Assembly (NCBI GenBank): GCA_913776615.1
Contig: CAJYPK010000012.1
Coordinates: 1-38,672, forward strand
Source of the DNA: an uncultured Hymenobacter sp.
Lineage (GTDB): Bacteria; Bacteroidota; Bacteroidia; Cytophagales; Hymenobacteraceae
Direction of reading: 5' to 3'
Length of the DNA stretch: 38,672 nucleotides
Positions 16,348 through 25,613 of the stretch are shown here, piece after piece (the first letter of the stretch is position 1; the number at the start of each line of letters is the position of its first letter). The notes under the pieces are model-generated. The model did not search any database. It was not told where the DNA came from and saw only the letters and a program-made list of their open reading frames with translations. Position numbers and translations under genes: made by a program.

Positions 16348-16349
16348 GC

Positions 16350-17471
16350 TTAAATAATCGTGCTCACACCCACCGCGATGTTGTGGGCATTCCACTGCTG
16401 CTCGTTCGAATCGGCGATCCAGAAGGCCACGTAGCTGCCTACCTGCTCGGTGGTATAGGGCGCGGTAGGATTAAGCTCAGGAGTCAAAATCTTGTTGGTC
16501 AGGGCTTCGTCTACTGCTTCACGCACCAGCTCGGCCTCGGCCGCGAGGCCCAGGTGGTCGAGCAGCATGGCGGCCGACAGGATGGCGGCCAGCGGGTTGG
16601 CGATGCCTTTGCCCTTGGCTTGCGGGTAGGAGCCGTGAATGGGCTCAAATACCGCCACTGCCGCGCCCACCGAGGCCGAGGGCAGCAAGCCCATCGAGCC
16701 GGCAATTACCGAGGCTTCGTCCGAGAGAATGTCGCCGAACATGTTCTCGGTCAGCATCACGTCGAATTGCTTGGGATTGGTGATGAGCTGCATCGCGGCG
16801 TTGTCCACGAACAGATAATCAACCGCCACGTCGGGGTATTGCCCAGCAATTTCGCGGACCACCTCGCGCCACAAGCGCGAAGTTTCCAGTACGTTAGCCT
16901 TATCGACCAGCGTCAGGTGCTTGCGGCGGGTATTGGCCGACTGAAACGCTAGGTGCGCGATGCGCTCAATCTCGGGGCGCGAGTACACGCAGTTGTCGTA
17001 GGCGGCCCCGTCCTCGGTCCGGCCTTTTTCCCCGAAATAGATGCCGCCCGTCAGCTCCCGGAAAATTACCAGGTCGGTGCCTTCGATGCGGTCGGCTTTC
17101 AGCGGCGAGTGCTTTAGCAGCGCCTTGTAGGCCGTGACGGGGCGGATGTTGGCGAACAAGCCCAATTCCTTGCGCATGCGCAGCAGGCCCTGCTCGGGGC
17201 GCACCTTGGCGCTGGGATCGTTGTCGTACTTGGGGTCGCCGATGGCGCCGAAGAGCACCGCGTCCGAGGCGCGGCAGGCAGCCAGCGTTTCGTCGGGTAG
17301 CGGGTTGCCGGTGGCGTCGATGGCGCAGGCGCCCACCAGGTGCGACGTAAACTCAAAGCGGTGACCGAAGCGCTCGGCTACGGCGTCGAGCACTTTCACG
17401 GCCTGCCGACAAACTTCCGGCCCGATGCCATCACCAGGCAGTAAAGCTATTTTCTTGGTTACCATGTCCAT
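16350..17471 (-). CDS. leuB: 3-isopropylmalate dehydrogenase
   Basis: A 373-residue NAD-dependent decarboxylating dehydrogenase, the third step of leucine synthesis. The N-terminus is [15 protein letters not shown]; the substrate loop is [22 protein letters not shown] (seen as motif about 88-109); and the family signature [20 protein letters not shown] is intact. The annotated start gives a 13-base overlap with leuD; starting at the next ATG (17465, MVTKKIALL) gives a 7-base overlap, and either indicates translational coupling with leuD. It is the last gene of the leuACDB series. Confidence 0.95.
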   Translation of the reverse strand: MDMVTKKIALLPGDGIGPEVCRQAVKVLDAVAERFGHRFEFTSHLVGACAIDATGNPLPDETLAACRASDAVLFGAIGDPKYDNDPSAKVRPEQGLLRMRKELGLFANIRPVTAYKALLKHSPLKADRIEGTDLVIFRELTGGIYFGEKGRTEDGAAYDNCVYSRPEIERIAHLAFQSANTRRKHLTLVDKANVLETSRLWREVVREIAGQYPDVAVDYLFVDNAAMQLITNPKQFDVMLTENMFGDILSDEASVIAGSMGLLPSASVGAAVAVFEPIHGSYPQAKGKGIANPLAAILSAAMLLDHLGLAAEAELVREAVDEALTNKILTPELNPTAPYTTEQVGSYVAFWIADSNEQQWNAHNIAVGVSTII

Positions 17472-18055
17472 GCGCGTTGTTGTTCGTAGGCCTCAATGGC
17501 CGATTTTTGATTCACTAAAAAGTCGATGTCGTCGTAGCCGTTGAGCAGGCACTCCTTTTTGTAGGGGTCGATGGCGAAGCTGAACGTCTCGCCCCAGGCT
17601 GGGATGGCTAGCGTCTGGGCGGGTAGGTCCACCACCAGCTCCAACTGCGGGTCGGCCTCGATGGCGGCCAGCAGGCGGGCCAGTACTTCGTCGCTCACCT
17701 GCAAGGGCAGCAGGCCAGTATTCAAGGCATTACCCCGAAAAATGTCGGCGAAGTAGCTCGAAATCACCGTCCGAAAACCGGCATCGTATAGTGCCCAGGC
17801 GGCGTGCTCGCGGCTGGAGCCGCAACCGAAGTTTTTGCCGGCTACCAGAATCTGCCCGCCGTAGCGTGGGTCGTTGAGGACAAAGTCGGCCTTGGGCGAG
17901 CCGTCGGCATTGTAGCGCCAGTCGCGAAACAGGTTTTCGCCGAAGCCCTCGCGGGTAGTCGCTTTCAGAAACCGCGCCGGAATAATCTGGTCGGTATCAA
18001 TATTCTCCAGCGGCAGCGGCCGGCCGGTAGTGTGCAGGGTTTGAAATTTTTCCAT
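17459..18055 (-). CDS. leuD: 3-isopropylmalate dehydratase small subunit
   Basis: A 198-residue swivel-domain subunit that, with LeuC, isomerises 2-isopropylmalate to 3-isopropylmalate. Conserved motifs are [14 protein letters not shown] (19-32) and [15 protein letters not shown] (about 75-89). Length is normal. Its end overlaps the leuB start. A 103-base gap to leuC holds the inverted repeat at 18063-18159. Confidence 0.95.
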   Translation of the reverse strand: MEKFQTLHTTGRPLPLENIDTDQIIPARFLKATTREGFGENLFRDWRYNADGSPKADFVLNDPRYGGQILVAGKNFGCGSSREHAAWALYDAGFRTVISSYFADIFRGNALNTGLLPLQVSDEVLARLLAAIEADPQLELVVDLPAQTLAIPAWGETFSFAIDPYKKECLLNGYDDIDFLVNQKSAIEAYEQQRAWTW

Positions 18056-18062
18056 TTCAACT

Positions 18063-18159
18063 AGCTGTTAGCTGCTAGCCATTAGCTGTTAGCTTTTTCA
18101 CCATTAGCTCCCTCCGTTGCCGGTAGCAGCTAACAGCTAATAGCTAGCAGCTAACAGCT
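18063..18159. repeat. long inverted repeat between leuC and leuD
   Basis: Arms of 32 bases (18063-18094 and 18128-18159) pair with one exception (C opposite A, which is G-U on the transcribed strand); loop 33 bases. The arms are built from AGCTGTTAGCTGCTAGC-type units. The right arm abuts the leuC stop and the left arm ends 8 bases before the leuD start, so nearly the whole gap is this element. Confidence 0.9.
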
Positions 18160-19553
18160 CAATTCAAGTACTGCGTAATGTCAACGATGCGGCCTTGCAC
18201 GGCCGTGATGGCGGCTACCAGCGGGCTGGCCAGCAGCGTGCGCGAGCCGGGGCCCTGGCGGCCTTCGAAATTGCGGTTGGAGGTCGCCACGCAGTACTTA
18301 CCCGCCGGGATTTTATCCTCGTTCATGGCCAGGCAGGCGCTGCAACCGGGTTCGCGCAGCTCGAAGCCGGCTTCAGCCAGAATCTTGTCGATGCCCTCGG
18401 CAATGGCTTGTTGCTCAACTTGCTTGGAGCCGGGGACGATGATAGCTTCTACGTGCTGGGCTTTCTGCTTGCCAGCCACGTAGGCGGCCACGGTGCGCAA
18501 GTCTTCGATGCGCGAGTTAGTGCAGCTGCCGATGAACACGTAGTCAATCTGCTTGCCCAGCAGCGACTCGCCCCGTTCGAAACCCATGTATTTCAACGAT
18601 TTGTCGAAGCTTTCGGCCTCGGCCTCGGCCACCTGGCTGGGGATTTGCCCGGTGAGTGCGATGCCCATGCCGGGGTTGGTGCCGTAGGTAATCATGGGCG
18701 TGATGTCGGCCGCGTCGTACACGAACTCCGCGTCGAACACCGCATCTTCGTCCGAGTACAGCGTTTGCCAGTAGGCCACGGCATCGTCCCAGGCCTGGCC
18801 TTTGGGAGCGAAGGGCCGGCCCTCCACGTAGGCAAACGTGGTGGCATCGGGCGCGATGAGGCCGCCGCGGGCACCCATCTCGATGCTCATGTTGCAGACC
18901 GTCATGCGGCCTTCCATGCTCAGGCCGCGCACCGCGCTGCCTGCGTATTCTACGAAATAGCCGGTGGCACCGCCCGTGCCGAGCTGGGCGATAATGTAGA
19001 GAATTAAGTCCTTGGCCGTAACGCCGGGCCGCAGCTCGCCTTCTACCGCTACGCGCATTCGCTTGGGGCGCGTAAGCAGCAGGCACTGCGAGGCCATCAC
19101 CTGCGCCACCTGGCTGGTGCCGATGCCGAAGGCCACCGCGCCAAATGCGCCGTGGGTGCTGGTGTGGCTATCGCCGCATACCATCGTGAGGCCCGGCTGG
19201 GTGAGGCCCAGCTCCGGCCCGATAACGTGCACAATGCCTTGGCGCTGATGGCCCAGGCCGTAGAGCTCAATGCCGTATTTCTGGCAATTCTCGGTCAGCT
19301 TGTCTACCTGCGAGCGCGAAAGCGGCTCCGCGATGGGCAGGTGCTGGTTGAGGGTCGGCACGTTGTGGTCGGCCGTGGCGATAATCTGGCTGGGGCGAAA
19401 CAGCGCCAGGCCGCGGGCGGCGATTTCATCAAACGCCTGGGGGCTGGTTACTTCGTGAATCAGGTGGCGGTCGATGTACACCACATCCTGCCCGCTCGCG
19501 ATGGAGCGAACAACGTGGGCATCCCATATTTTATCGACTAAGGTGCGAGCCAT
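18159..19553 (-). CDS. leuC: 3-isopropylmalate dehydratase large subunit
   Basis: A 464-residue aconitase-type subunit carrying the 4Fe-4S cluster. The cluster cysteines are seen in [12 protein letters not shown] (near 344) and [11 protein letters not shown] (near 404 and 407); the N-terminal [12 protein letters not shown] and [13 protein letters not shown], and [12 protein letters not shown] are also typical. The start ATG at 19553 (MARTLVDK) is chosen. The frame is open 24 codons further upstream, but those codons translate the family B repeat 19584-19672 ([12 protein letters not shown]). It acts with LeuD encoded next. Confidence 0.96.
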   Translation of the reverse strand: MARTLVDKIWDAHVVRSIASGQDVVYIDRHLIHEVTSPQAFDEIAARGLALFRPSQIIATADHNVPTLNQHLPIAEPLSRSQVDKLTENCQKYGIELYGLGHQRQGIVHVIGPELGLTQPGLTMVCGDSHTSTHGAFGAVAFGIGTSQVAQVMASQCLLLTRPKRMRVAVEGELRPGVTAKDLILYIIAQLGTGGATGYFVEYAGSAVRGLSMEGRMTVCNMSIEMGARGGLIAPDATTFAYVEGRPFAPKGQAWDDAVAYWQTLYSDEDAVFDAEFVYDAADITPMITYGTNPGMGIALTGQIPSQVAEAEAESFDKSLKYMGFERGESLLGKQIDYVFIGSCTNSRIEDLRTVAAYVAGKQKAQHVEAIIVPGSKQVEQQAIAEGIDKILAEAGFELREPGCSACLAMNEDKIPAGKYCVATSNRNFEGRQGPGSRTLLASPLVAAITAVQGRIVDITQYLN

Positions 19554-19583
19554 TACTGTAGATATAATCGTTATTTCACGATT

Positions 19584-19672
19584 GTCATACTGAGCTTGCC
19601 GAAGCATCTCTATCGCTTCATCCAAGCCGTTCTAACGGTGCGGTAGAGATGCTTCGGCAAGCTCGACATGAC
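19584..19672. repeat. long inverted repeat, family B copy 3 (imperfect)
   Basis: Left arm 19584-19611 and right arm 19645-19672 match family B (GAGCTTGCCGAAGCATCT) but differ at the outer end: GTCATACTGAGC on the left against GTCATGTCGAGC (reverse complement of the right arm). Pairing is therefore broken by 3 mismatches. Loop 33 bases. It lies between leuA and leuC. Confidence 0.82.
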
Positions 19673-19707
19673 GGACGTTTTTTAGACAAATAATTAAATA
19701 ATAAGCC

Positions 19708-19840
19708 AAGGAAACGAAGTAACAGGGGGAAGTTTTGGTCGAATCAACGAGTGTGAAAGAACGGCGTTATTGGGTTGTTAACCCGACCCCCTGACTTCCC
19801 TGCTCCCACCCACTGGCAGCGCCTGCCACCTCGTTTCCTT
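19708..19840. repeat. long imperfect inverted repeat after leuA
   Basis: AAGGAAACGA (19708-19717) pairs with TCGTTTCCTT (19831-19840). The stem continues to 19 bp with three exceptions that are all G-U pairs on the minus (leuA transcript) strand. Inside it, GGGAAGT (19727-19733) pairs with ACTTCCC (19794-19800), and TGGCAG/CTGCCA (19814-19828) is a separate small hairpin. It starts 7 bases beyond the leuA stop. Its function is unknown; it may protect or end the leuA message. Confidence 0.6.
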
Positions 19841-19847
19841 AGCCCGA

Positions 19848-21014
19848 TTAGCCGACAGCTACTAGTTTTTCTTGTTCGATAAGAATGTGTAAATCCGTGT
19901 CAATCACCTCGCGTTGGCGGTCGGCGAGCTGCAGGAAGCTGGCGTAGGCTGCGTTGAGAGCGGGGCGCTCCAGGTGGTAGCCCAGCTTCTGGAGGCGGTA
20001 GGCCAGCGCGGCGCGGCCCGAGCGGGCGGTGAGCACGATGGTCGAATCGACGGCCCCGACTTCTTTGGGGTCGATGATTTCGTAGGTTTCGCGGCACTTG
20101 ATGACGCCATCCTGGTGGATGCCGCTGCTGTGCGCGAAGGCGTTGGCGCCCACGATGGCTTTGTTGGCTTGCACGGGCATGCTCATGAGGTGCGACACGA
20201 GGGCCGAGGTCTCGGTGAGCAGGCGGGTGTTGATGTCGGTGTACAGATTTAGCGTGGGGTGCTGGCGCATGATCATCACCACCTCTTCGAGCGAGGTGTT
20301 GCCGGCGCGCTCGCCCACGCCGTTGATGGTGCACTCAATCTGCCGGGCGCCGTTGCTCACGCCCGCGATGGAGTTGGCGGTGGCCAGCCCGAGGTCGTTG
20401 TGGCAGTGCGTGGAGAGAATGGCCCGGTCAATCCCCTTAACGTTCTCGTACAAGTACTTAATCTTGGCCCCGTACTCGTGGGGCAGGCAGTAGCCGGTGG
20501 TGTCGGGGATGTTGAGGACGGTGGCCCCGGCGGCAATTACAGCTTCGCAGACCTTAGCCAGAAACTCGTTGTCGGTGCGGCCGGCGTCTTCGGCGTAAAA
20601 CTCCACGTCTTCCACGAAGCTCTTGGCGAGCTTCACAGCGGCCACGGCGCGCTCGATTACATCTTCGCGGGTGGTGCGCAGCTTTTGCTGCACGTGCAGG
20701 TCGGAGGTGCCGATGCCGGTGTGGATGCGCGGGCGGCGGGCGCTGCGCAGCGCATCGGCGGCCACGCGAATGTCGTTTTCGACGGCGCGGGTGAGGCCGC
20801 ACACGGTAGCTTCCTTGGTTTGGGCGGCGATGGCGGCCACGGCGGCGAAGTCGCCGGGGCTCGACACTGGGAAGCCCGCTTCGATAACATCGACGCCGAG
20901 GGCTTCGAGCTGCCGGGCAATAACTAGTTTCTCCTGTTGGTTTAGCTTGCAGCCCGGCACCTGTTCGCCGTCGCGGAGGGTAGTGTCGAAAATCTGGATT
21001 TTTTGCGTTGCCAT
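19848..21014 (-). CDS. leuA: 2-isopropylmalate synthase, short form without regulatory domain
   Basis: A 388-residue TIM-barrel enzyme that condenses acetyl-CoA with 2-oxoisovalerate, the committed step to leucine. Motifs: DTTLRDGEQ (10-18), metal ligands His203 and His205 in [23 protein letters not shown], and the linker subdomain with [12 protein letters not shown] and [15 protein letters not shown]. The protein stops at the point where the ~120-residue LeuA dimer/leucine-binding domain normally begins in ~510-residue enzymes. No remnant of that domain is seen in the 294 bases downstream, so this looks like a natural short form. Homocitrate or citramalate synthase is a less likely alternative given the adjacent leuCDB. 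A terminator-like hairpin lies in its leader. Confidence 0.92.
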   Translation of the reverse strand: MATQKIQIFDTTLRDGEQVPGCKLNQQEKLVIARQLEALGVDVIEAGFPVSSPGDFAAVAAIAAQTKEATVCGLTRAVENDIRVAADALRSARRPRIHTGIGTSDLHVQQKLRTTREDVIERAVAAVKLAKSFVEDVEFYAEDAGRTDNEFLAKVCEAVIAAGATVLNIPDTTGYCLPHEYGAKIKYLYENVKGIDRAILSTHCHNDLGLATANSIAGVSNGARQIECTINGVGERAGNTSLEEVVMIMRQHPTLNLYTDINTRLLTETSALVSHLMSMPVQANKAIVGANAFAHSSGIHQDGVIKCRETYEIIDPKEVGAVDSTIVLTARSGRAALAYRLQKLGYHLERPALNAAYASFLQLADRQREVIDTDLHILIEQEKLVAVG

Positions 21015-21020
21015 AGGGAG

Positions 21021-21062
21021 AAAAAACCCGCCGGGACGGGTGCAGCTTTGTTATTGCGCTGC
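21021..21062 (-). terminator. terminator-like hairpin in the leuA leader
   Basis: On the minus strand a 5-bp stem ACCCG/CGGGT (21026-21041) is followed by a run of Ts (21021-21026), ending only 6 bases before the leuA ATG. It is preceded by a second small hairpin GCAGC/GCTGC (21042-21062). A possible mini-ORF of six codons starting GTG GTA CTT (Val, Leu) ends between the arms of the second hairpin. It could be a leucine attenuator, but the leader peptide evidence is weak. Confidence 0.45.
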
Positions 21063-21092
21063 AAGTACCACGTGGTTTTAGGCTGGCAAAAA

Positions 21093-21121
21093 CAAAATTT
21101 ATAAGCTTTTACTATTTCCAA
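21093..21121 (-). promoter_or_regulatory. candidate leuA promoter
   Basis: On the minus strand TTG (21119-21121), a 17-base spacer and TAAATTTTG (21093-21101) resemble the Bacteroidota promoter TTG-N17-19-TAnnTTTG, with one extra base between TA and TTTG. It would give a leader of about 70 bases containing the terminator-like hairpin. The 167-base region between leuA and the divergent gene at 21182 is AT-rich. Confidence 0.5.
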
Positions 21122-21181
21122 GTGAGTAGTTTTTTTTAATAATTTATTATTTATCAAATAGTTAGCGGATAACAATCTACA

Positions 21182-22726
21182 ATGCCTAATAGAGCCAGCG
21201 ACCCGGTTTTTCAGCTAATAAAATCCCTTACGCAGTCCGAAAAGCGCCATTTTCGCCTGTTTACTAACCGCCAGGGCTCAACCGAAGGGCTGAAGTTCTT
21301 GCAGCTTTTCGACGCTTTCGACGCCCAGGAGACCCTCGACGAAGAGCGCGTGCTTGCCCAGGTGCCCACGCTCAAGCGCGCCCAGCTCGCCAACCTCAAG
21401 GCCAACCTGTACCGGCAGCTGCTGGCCAGCCTGCGGCTCTACCATGCCGGCCAAAACCTCGACATCCAGCTGCACGAGCAGCTCGACTACGCCCGCGTAC
21501 TGTATAATAAGGGCTTCTACCAGCAAGCCCTGCGAATGCTGGCCAAGGTGAAGCTGGCCGCCCAGCAGGCCGAGCTGCCGCACGTGGCGCTGCTGGCCAT
21601 TGATTTTGAGAAGCTTATTGAGTCGCAATACATCACGCGCAGCTTGCAGGGCCGGGCCGAGTCGCTGGCCGCCGAGGCCACGGCCACGGCCGCGCACCTG
21701 AGTCAGCAGCACGCCTTGTCGAATGCCTCGCTGCGGCTTTACGGGCTATATCTGCAAGCTGGGCACGCTCGCAATCAGGCAGACCACGAGCGATTTACGG
21801 CGTATTTCCGGGCGCACGTACCGGCGGCGCTGGGGCGGGCCAGCGGCTTTTGGGAGAAGCTTTATTTCTACCAGGCGCAGGTGTGGTACCATACGATCAA
21901 CCAGGATTTTCGGGCCTGCTACCGCTACGCGCAGAAGTGGGTCGATTTGTTTGAGCAGCAGCCGGCGCTTCAGGAAAGTCAGACGATGCTCTACATCAAG
22001 GGGCTGCACAACTTGCTGGCGGCGCTGTTTAATATGCAGTACTACAGCAAATTCATGGAAGTACTACGCAAGCTGGAAGACTTTTCGGCCAGCCAGACGC
22101 GCCGCGCCACGCCCAATACCGAGGCCCTGCTGTTTCAGTACATCTGGACGAACCGCATCAACGCCTGTTTCTTGGAAGCACGCTTCACCGAGGGTGTAGA
22201 AATGGTGCCCGAGTTACTGGAGCAATTGGGCGAGTATAAGTCGCAGCTCGACTTACACCGCACGCTGGTGTTCTACTACAAAATTGCCTGCCTCTACTTC
22301 GGGAGTGGGCAGTATAAGCAAGCCATCAAGTACTTAACCCGCATCATCGACCACAAGGATTTAAGCCTGCGCGAAGACTTGCAGTGCTTTGCCCGCATTC
22401 TCAACCTGGTGGCGCACTACGAGGCCGGCGAGGATGCCGAGCTGGAAAACCAGGTGCGCTCGGTGTACCAGTTCTTAGCGAAGATGAACGACCAGCAGCC
22501 CATGCAGGTGGAGGTGTTCCGGTTTTTGCGTCGGGTGGGGCACCTGGCGCCTAGCCAGCTACGCGAGGCGTTTAAATCCTTAAAAGACAAGCTGGAGGAA
22601 ATTGCCGCTCGGCCCTTCGACCGCCGGCCGTTTCTGTATTTCGACATCATTTCGTGGCTCGATAGCAAGATTACGGGCCGCTCGGTGCAGGAGGTGATGC
22701 AGCAGAAGTTTCTGACGATGAAGTGA
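21182..22726 (+). CDS. conserved alpha-helical repeat protein of unknown function
   Basis: A 514-residue soluble protein without signal peptide or membrane segment. It begins MPNRASDPVFQLIKSLTQSEKRHFRLF and is made almost wholly of paired amphipathic helices with TPR-like spacing (for example YNKGFYQQALRMLAKVKLAA and YFGSGQYKQAIKYLTRIIDH). I recall similar proteins of about 500 residues in many Bacteroidota, annotated as hypothetical. The start KSLTQSEKRHFRLF looks like the conserved part of that family. It is transcribed divergently from leuA over a shared 167-base region, which may mean shared regulation, but a role in amino acid synthesis is not supported by the sequence. TPR-like solenoids usually mediate protein contacts. 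Confidence 0.8.
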   Translation: MPNRASDPVFQLIKSLTQSEKRHFRLFTNRQGSTEGLKFLQLFDAFDAQETLDEERVLAQVPTLKRAQLANLKANLYRQLLASLRLYHAGQNLDIQLHEQLDYARVLYNKGFYQQALRMLAKVKLAAQQAELPHVALLAIDFEKLIESQYITRSLQGRAESLAAEATATAAHLSQQHALSNASLRLYGLYLQAGHARNQADHERFTAYFRAHVPAALGRASGFWEKLYFYQAQVWYHTINQDFRACYRYAQKWVDLFEQQPALQESQTMLYIKGLHNLLAALFNMQYYSKFMEVLRKLEDFSASQTRRATPNTEALLFQYIWTNRINACFLEARFTEGVEMVPELLEQLGEYKSQLDLHRTLVFYYKIACLYFGSGQYKQAIKYLTRIIDHKDLSLREDLQCFARILNLVAHYEAGEDAELENQVRSVYQFLAKMNDQQPMQVEVFRFLRRVGHLAPSQLREAFKSLKDKLEEIAARPFDRRPFLYFDIISWLDSKITGRSVQEVMQQKFLTMK

Positions 22727-22836
22727 TGTAGCGTAAGCTTTAGCTTGCGGGCGAGCGCAGCGAGCAGGGGCGTTGGAGGGCGTTCGCTTACGTGGCTGCT
22801 CGCTGCGCTCGCCCACCAGTTAAAGCTCACGCTACA
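22727..22836. repeat. long inverted repeat between convergent genes
   Basis: Arms of 41 bases (22727-22767 and 22796-22836) match at 36-37 positions; the inner GGGCGAGCGCAGCGAGCAG is perfect; loop 28 bases. The outer half of each arm is itself palindromic (GTAAGCT-TT-AGCTTGC). It starts immediately after the stop of the helical-repeat gene and ends 7 bases before the stop of the convergent hydrolase gene. Confidence 0.88.
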
Positions 22837-22843
22837 AGCTGAT

Positions 22844-23857
22844 TTATTTCGTTTGCATCCAGGCGAAGAAATCACGAGCTACGCGGTCCCAGTGCCACTT
22901 GTCGTAGTCTACCTGTCCGTTGGTGAAACCCGCAAAGTTGTGCTCTAGGCCGGGGTAGGCGCGAAAAGTAAGATTAGTCTTGCCGGCGCGGACGGCTTCC
23001 AGCCGCAAGTAGTCGTTTTGCCCCACTGCATCGTCGCGGGTGCCGTAGCCAACGAACACCGGGATGCGGGAATGCAGCAGGTCTTGCAACGGGTTTTGTT
23101 TTTCTGAAAAAGAGGCGAGGTTAAGGTTAGAATCGGTGGGAATAGTGCAGTCGCAGGTGCGCGGGTTGGCTACTACCTGCCGCCAGTGCAGTAGCTCGTT
23201 TTCCGCAATAGCCGAATCGGCGTCCGACCTGCGCAGGCCAGCCATAATGATAGGCAGGCGTCCAAGCGGGCTGCCGTTGAGGTAAATGATGCGACGCAAC
23301 GAGCCGGGGTGGCGCGCCATGCGGGCTACGATTTCGGTTCCTTCCGAGTGCCCGACGGCCGAAATGTCGTGGGCATCGACCCAGGGCTGGCGGGCCAAGT
23401 AGCGCAGTACAGTCTGGTTGCGAGCTACGTAGTATTCGAGGTAGTTGCGCTGGCAATAGGCCACGGGTGGCAGGCCGGTGCGCGGGTCGTTGTAGGTGAA
23501 ATTGGGTTGCAGTGCTTTTGTATTCACTACTACCGGTACGCCAGGCTTGCCCGCGATGGCCAAATGGTAATTGTCTAAGTACTGGCTGGTAGGGCGGGCG
23601 AATACGAACACCGGATACGGGCCCTTCTCCCCGAGGAGCAGCAAAGGCACGGGCAAAGATCCTTGCGCAAAGAAGAGCAGCGGCTTGCGCTTCAGCTCCT
23701 CGCCCTTTTTAGAAAGTATTAGAACATTGACCGTGTCGCCCTGGTAGCGCATGCGCAGGTGGCGGTAGCCAAAATCGGCGGGCGTTTTGGGCTGCGCCCG
23801 GCCCGGCAGGCCAGCGCAACAGAGCAGTACGAATAACAGGTAGTTTTTAAGATTCAT
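22844..23857 (-). CDS. secreted alpha/beta hydrolase
   Basis: A 337-residue exported hydrolase (signal peptide about 1-21, ending GRAQ). The nucleophile elbow is GHSEG with Ser171; later Asp in VGYGTRDDAVGQNDYL and His in GLEHNFAG complete a plausible Ser-Asp-His triad. The fold and spacing resemble prolyl oligopeptidase/dienelactone hydrolase-like esterases. The substrate is unknown. The frame has an early FFAQGSLPVPLLLL strand that may form the oxyanion region. It is a single gene, convergent with the helical-repeat gene and divergent from the carboxypeptidase gene with about 110 bp between. Confidence 0.82.
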   Translation of the reverse strand: MNLKNYLLFVLLCCAGLPGRAQPKTPADFGYRHLRMRYQGDTVNVLILSKKGEELKRKPLLFFAQGSLPVPLLLLGEKGPYPVFVFARPTSQYLDNYHLAIAGKPGVPVVVNTKALQPNFTYNDPRTGLPPVAYCQRNYLEYYVARNQTVLRYLARQPWVDAHDISAVGHSEGTEIVARMARHPGSLRRIIYLNGSPLGRLPIIMAGLRRSDADSAIAENELLHWRQVVANPRTCDCTIPTDSNLNLASFSEKQNPLQDLLHSRIPVFVGYGTRDDAVGQNDYLRLEAVRAGKTNLTFRAYPGLEHNFAGFTNGQVDYDKWHWDRVARDFFAWMQTK

Positions 23858-23965
23858 ACCGAGCGGATTAGCCGGGGCGGTGGGGGCGAGGAGTGAAGTG
23901 GGGCCAGCTGGCAGGCCAGGGACTACCGTATCCGTGCTTAAGTTGCGTTTGTGCCTATTCTGCCT

Positions 23966-25429
23966 ATGTTATTTGCTCTTTGCCGGGCGCGGCGCTACGC
24001 GGCGCTGCTGCCGCTGGCCCTGCTCTCGCTCACCACTGCCTGCGGGCAGAACGCTACCACGCCGCCGGCCCCGCCGGCCGTAGTGACCGACTCGGTTACC
24101 GGCAAAACCGACATGCCCTGGCTGCGCCAGCAGCTCGACAGCAGTACCACGCTGCGCCGCCAGCAGATCGGCGTGGCCCTGGCCGACGCGGCGACCGGCG
24201 CGCCGCTGTTCGGCTACAATGAGGCCCGGTACTTTACCCCAGCCAGCACCATGAAGCTGCTGAGCCTCTACGCCGGCCTCACGCTGCTGCCCGACTCGCT
24301 GCCCAGCCTGCGTTACTTCTCGCGGGGCGATACGCTGTTTTTCCAAGGTACCGGCGACCCGACTTTCTTGCACGGCGACGTGCCCTCGCGGCGGGCCTAC
24401 GCCTTCCTGGCAACCCGCTCCGAAAAGGTGCTGGCTTACTGCGACATCGCTACCGTGCCCACCTACGGGCCGGGCTGGACCTGGGACGACTTCGGCTACT
24501 ATTTCCAGCCCGAGCGCACGGCGTTTCCGGTGTACGGCAACACGGTGCGCTTCTACGCCGCCGCGCCGCAGGTGGTGCGCCCCCGGCCGGGCGCGGCCGC
24601 CGTGGCGCTGCCGCAGCGGGTGCGGGTGTTTCCGCGCCAGTTTGCGCCGCTCACCGAGCGGGCGGGGGAGGGCTTTCGGCTGTCGCCCGACCAGGACGAT
24701 GAGATGCACGTGTACCGCGCCCAGCTCGACAACCGCTTTACTTACCGTCCCAGCGCCAAGAAGTGGATTGACGAGGTGCCCTACCGCACCAGTCGCCCCC
24801 TACTGCTGCGCCTGCTTGGTGATACGCTCCGGCGCGCCATCGTGGGCTCGCCCTGGCACCCGCGCCCCAGCCAAGACAGCATCCGCACGCTGCGCGGGCT
24901 GCGGGCCGACTCGCTCTACCGCCGGATGCTGCGCGTGAGCGACAATTTTCTGGCCGAGCAGCTGCTGCTGATGACCAGCACGCAGGTGGGCTACCGCGAT
25001 TCGCTGAGCAGCGCCCGCGTTATCCGGTATATGCTCAAGAACAACTTGAAGACCCTGCCCGACCGCCCCGACTGGGTCGATGGCTCGGGCTTATCCCGCC
25101 TCAACCTGCTTACGCCGCGCAGCCTCACGGCGCTGCTGTGCCGCCTGCACCAGCAAGTACCCGAGCCGCGCCTGCTGAGCCTGCTGGCGGCGGGCGGCGG
25201 GCAGGGAACCTTGCGTAAACGCTATTTCGAACCCGGGCCGCCCCGAGTGACGTGGTTTTGGGGCAAGACCGGTACGCTCACGCACACTTGCAACCTGGCG
25301 GGGTACGTGCGCTGCAAGAGCGGTCGGCTCGTGGCGGTTACGTTTTTCAACAATAGTATTCCCGGAGATGACCAAGCCACTCGCAACGCCATGCAGCGCC
25401 TGCTAGGTGAGGTACGGGCACGCCTGTAA
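23966..25429 (+). CDS. dacB: D-alanyl-D-alanine carboxypeptidase/endopeptidase, PBP4 (S13) family
   Basis: A 487-residue class C penicillin-binding protein that trims D-Ala from, or cleaves cross-links in, peptidoglycan. It has a lipoprotein signal (SLTTAC, Cys26), the SxxK motif at Ser94-Thr-Met-Lys97 (PASTMKLL), the SxN motif in RVSDNFLAEQLL, and the KTG motif in FWGKTGTLTHTCNLAGYV. FFQGTGDPTFL is the typical domain-insertion region. ATG 23966 is chosen; a GTG five codons upstream (23951) is in frame and possible. The lipobox suggests anchoring in the membrane, whereas E. coli DacB is periplasmic. Confidence 0.9.
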   Translation: MLFALCRARRYAALLPLALLSLTTACGQNATTPPAPPAVVTDSVTGKTDMPWLRQQLDSSTTLRRQQIGVALADAATGAPLFGYNEARYFTPASTMKLLSLYAGLTLLPDSLPSLRYFSRGDTLFFQGTGDPTFLHGDVPSRRAYAFLATRSEKVLAYCDIATVPTYGPGWTWDDFGYYFQPERTAFPVYGNTVRFYAAAPQVVRPRPGAAAVALPQRVRVFPRQFAPLTERAGEGFRLSPDQDDEMHVYRAQLDNRFTYRPSAKKWIDEVPYRTSRPLLLRLLGDTLRRAIVGSPWHPRPSQDSIRTLRGLRADSLYRRMLRVSDNFLAEQLLLMTSTQVGYRDSLSSARVIRYMLKNNLKTLPDRPDWVDGSGLSRLNLLTPRSLTALLCRLHQQVPEPRLLSLLAAGGGQGTLRKRYFEPGPPRVTWFWGKTGTLTHTCNLAGYVRCKSGRLVAVTFFNNSIPGDDQATRNAMQRLLGEVRARL

Positions 25430-25613
25430 AGTGCAAAATGAAGCGGAAATGTAGCACGAAAGCGATAAAAAGTAGAATTTTGGCGTTAGGCGGCATTGTG
25501 CCGACGTTCGCACACGTTTTGCGTGAGTTGGGCGAGTCAGCCCGGTACTGACGAGGTTGAGCCAGGAATTTTGCAGCGTCATCCTTCCTCTGCAATTTCT
25601 TCAGTGGCTCTCT

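Noticed and set aside
19554..19625. N-terminal extension of leuC ([12 protein letters not shown])
   Set aside because: It translates the family B repeat; MARTLVDK is the conserved LeuC start.
9001..19672. CRISPR array from recurring palindromic repeats
   Set aside because: Copies are kilobases apart, occur as inverted pairs, and have no regular spacers or cas genes.
20942..21175. 77-codon minus-strand frame across the leuA leader as a leader peptide
   Set aside because: It runs through the terminator and into leuA in another frame and is not enriched for Leu codons at a control position.
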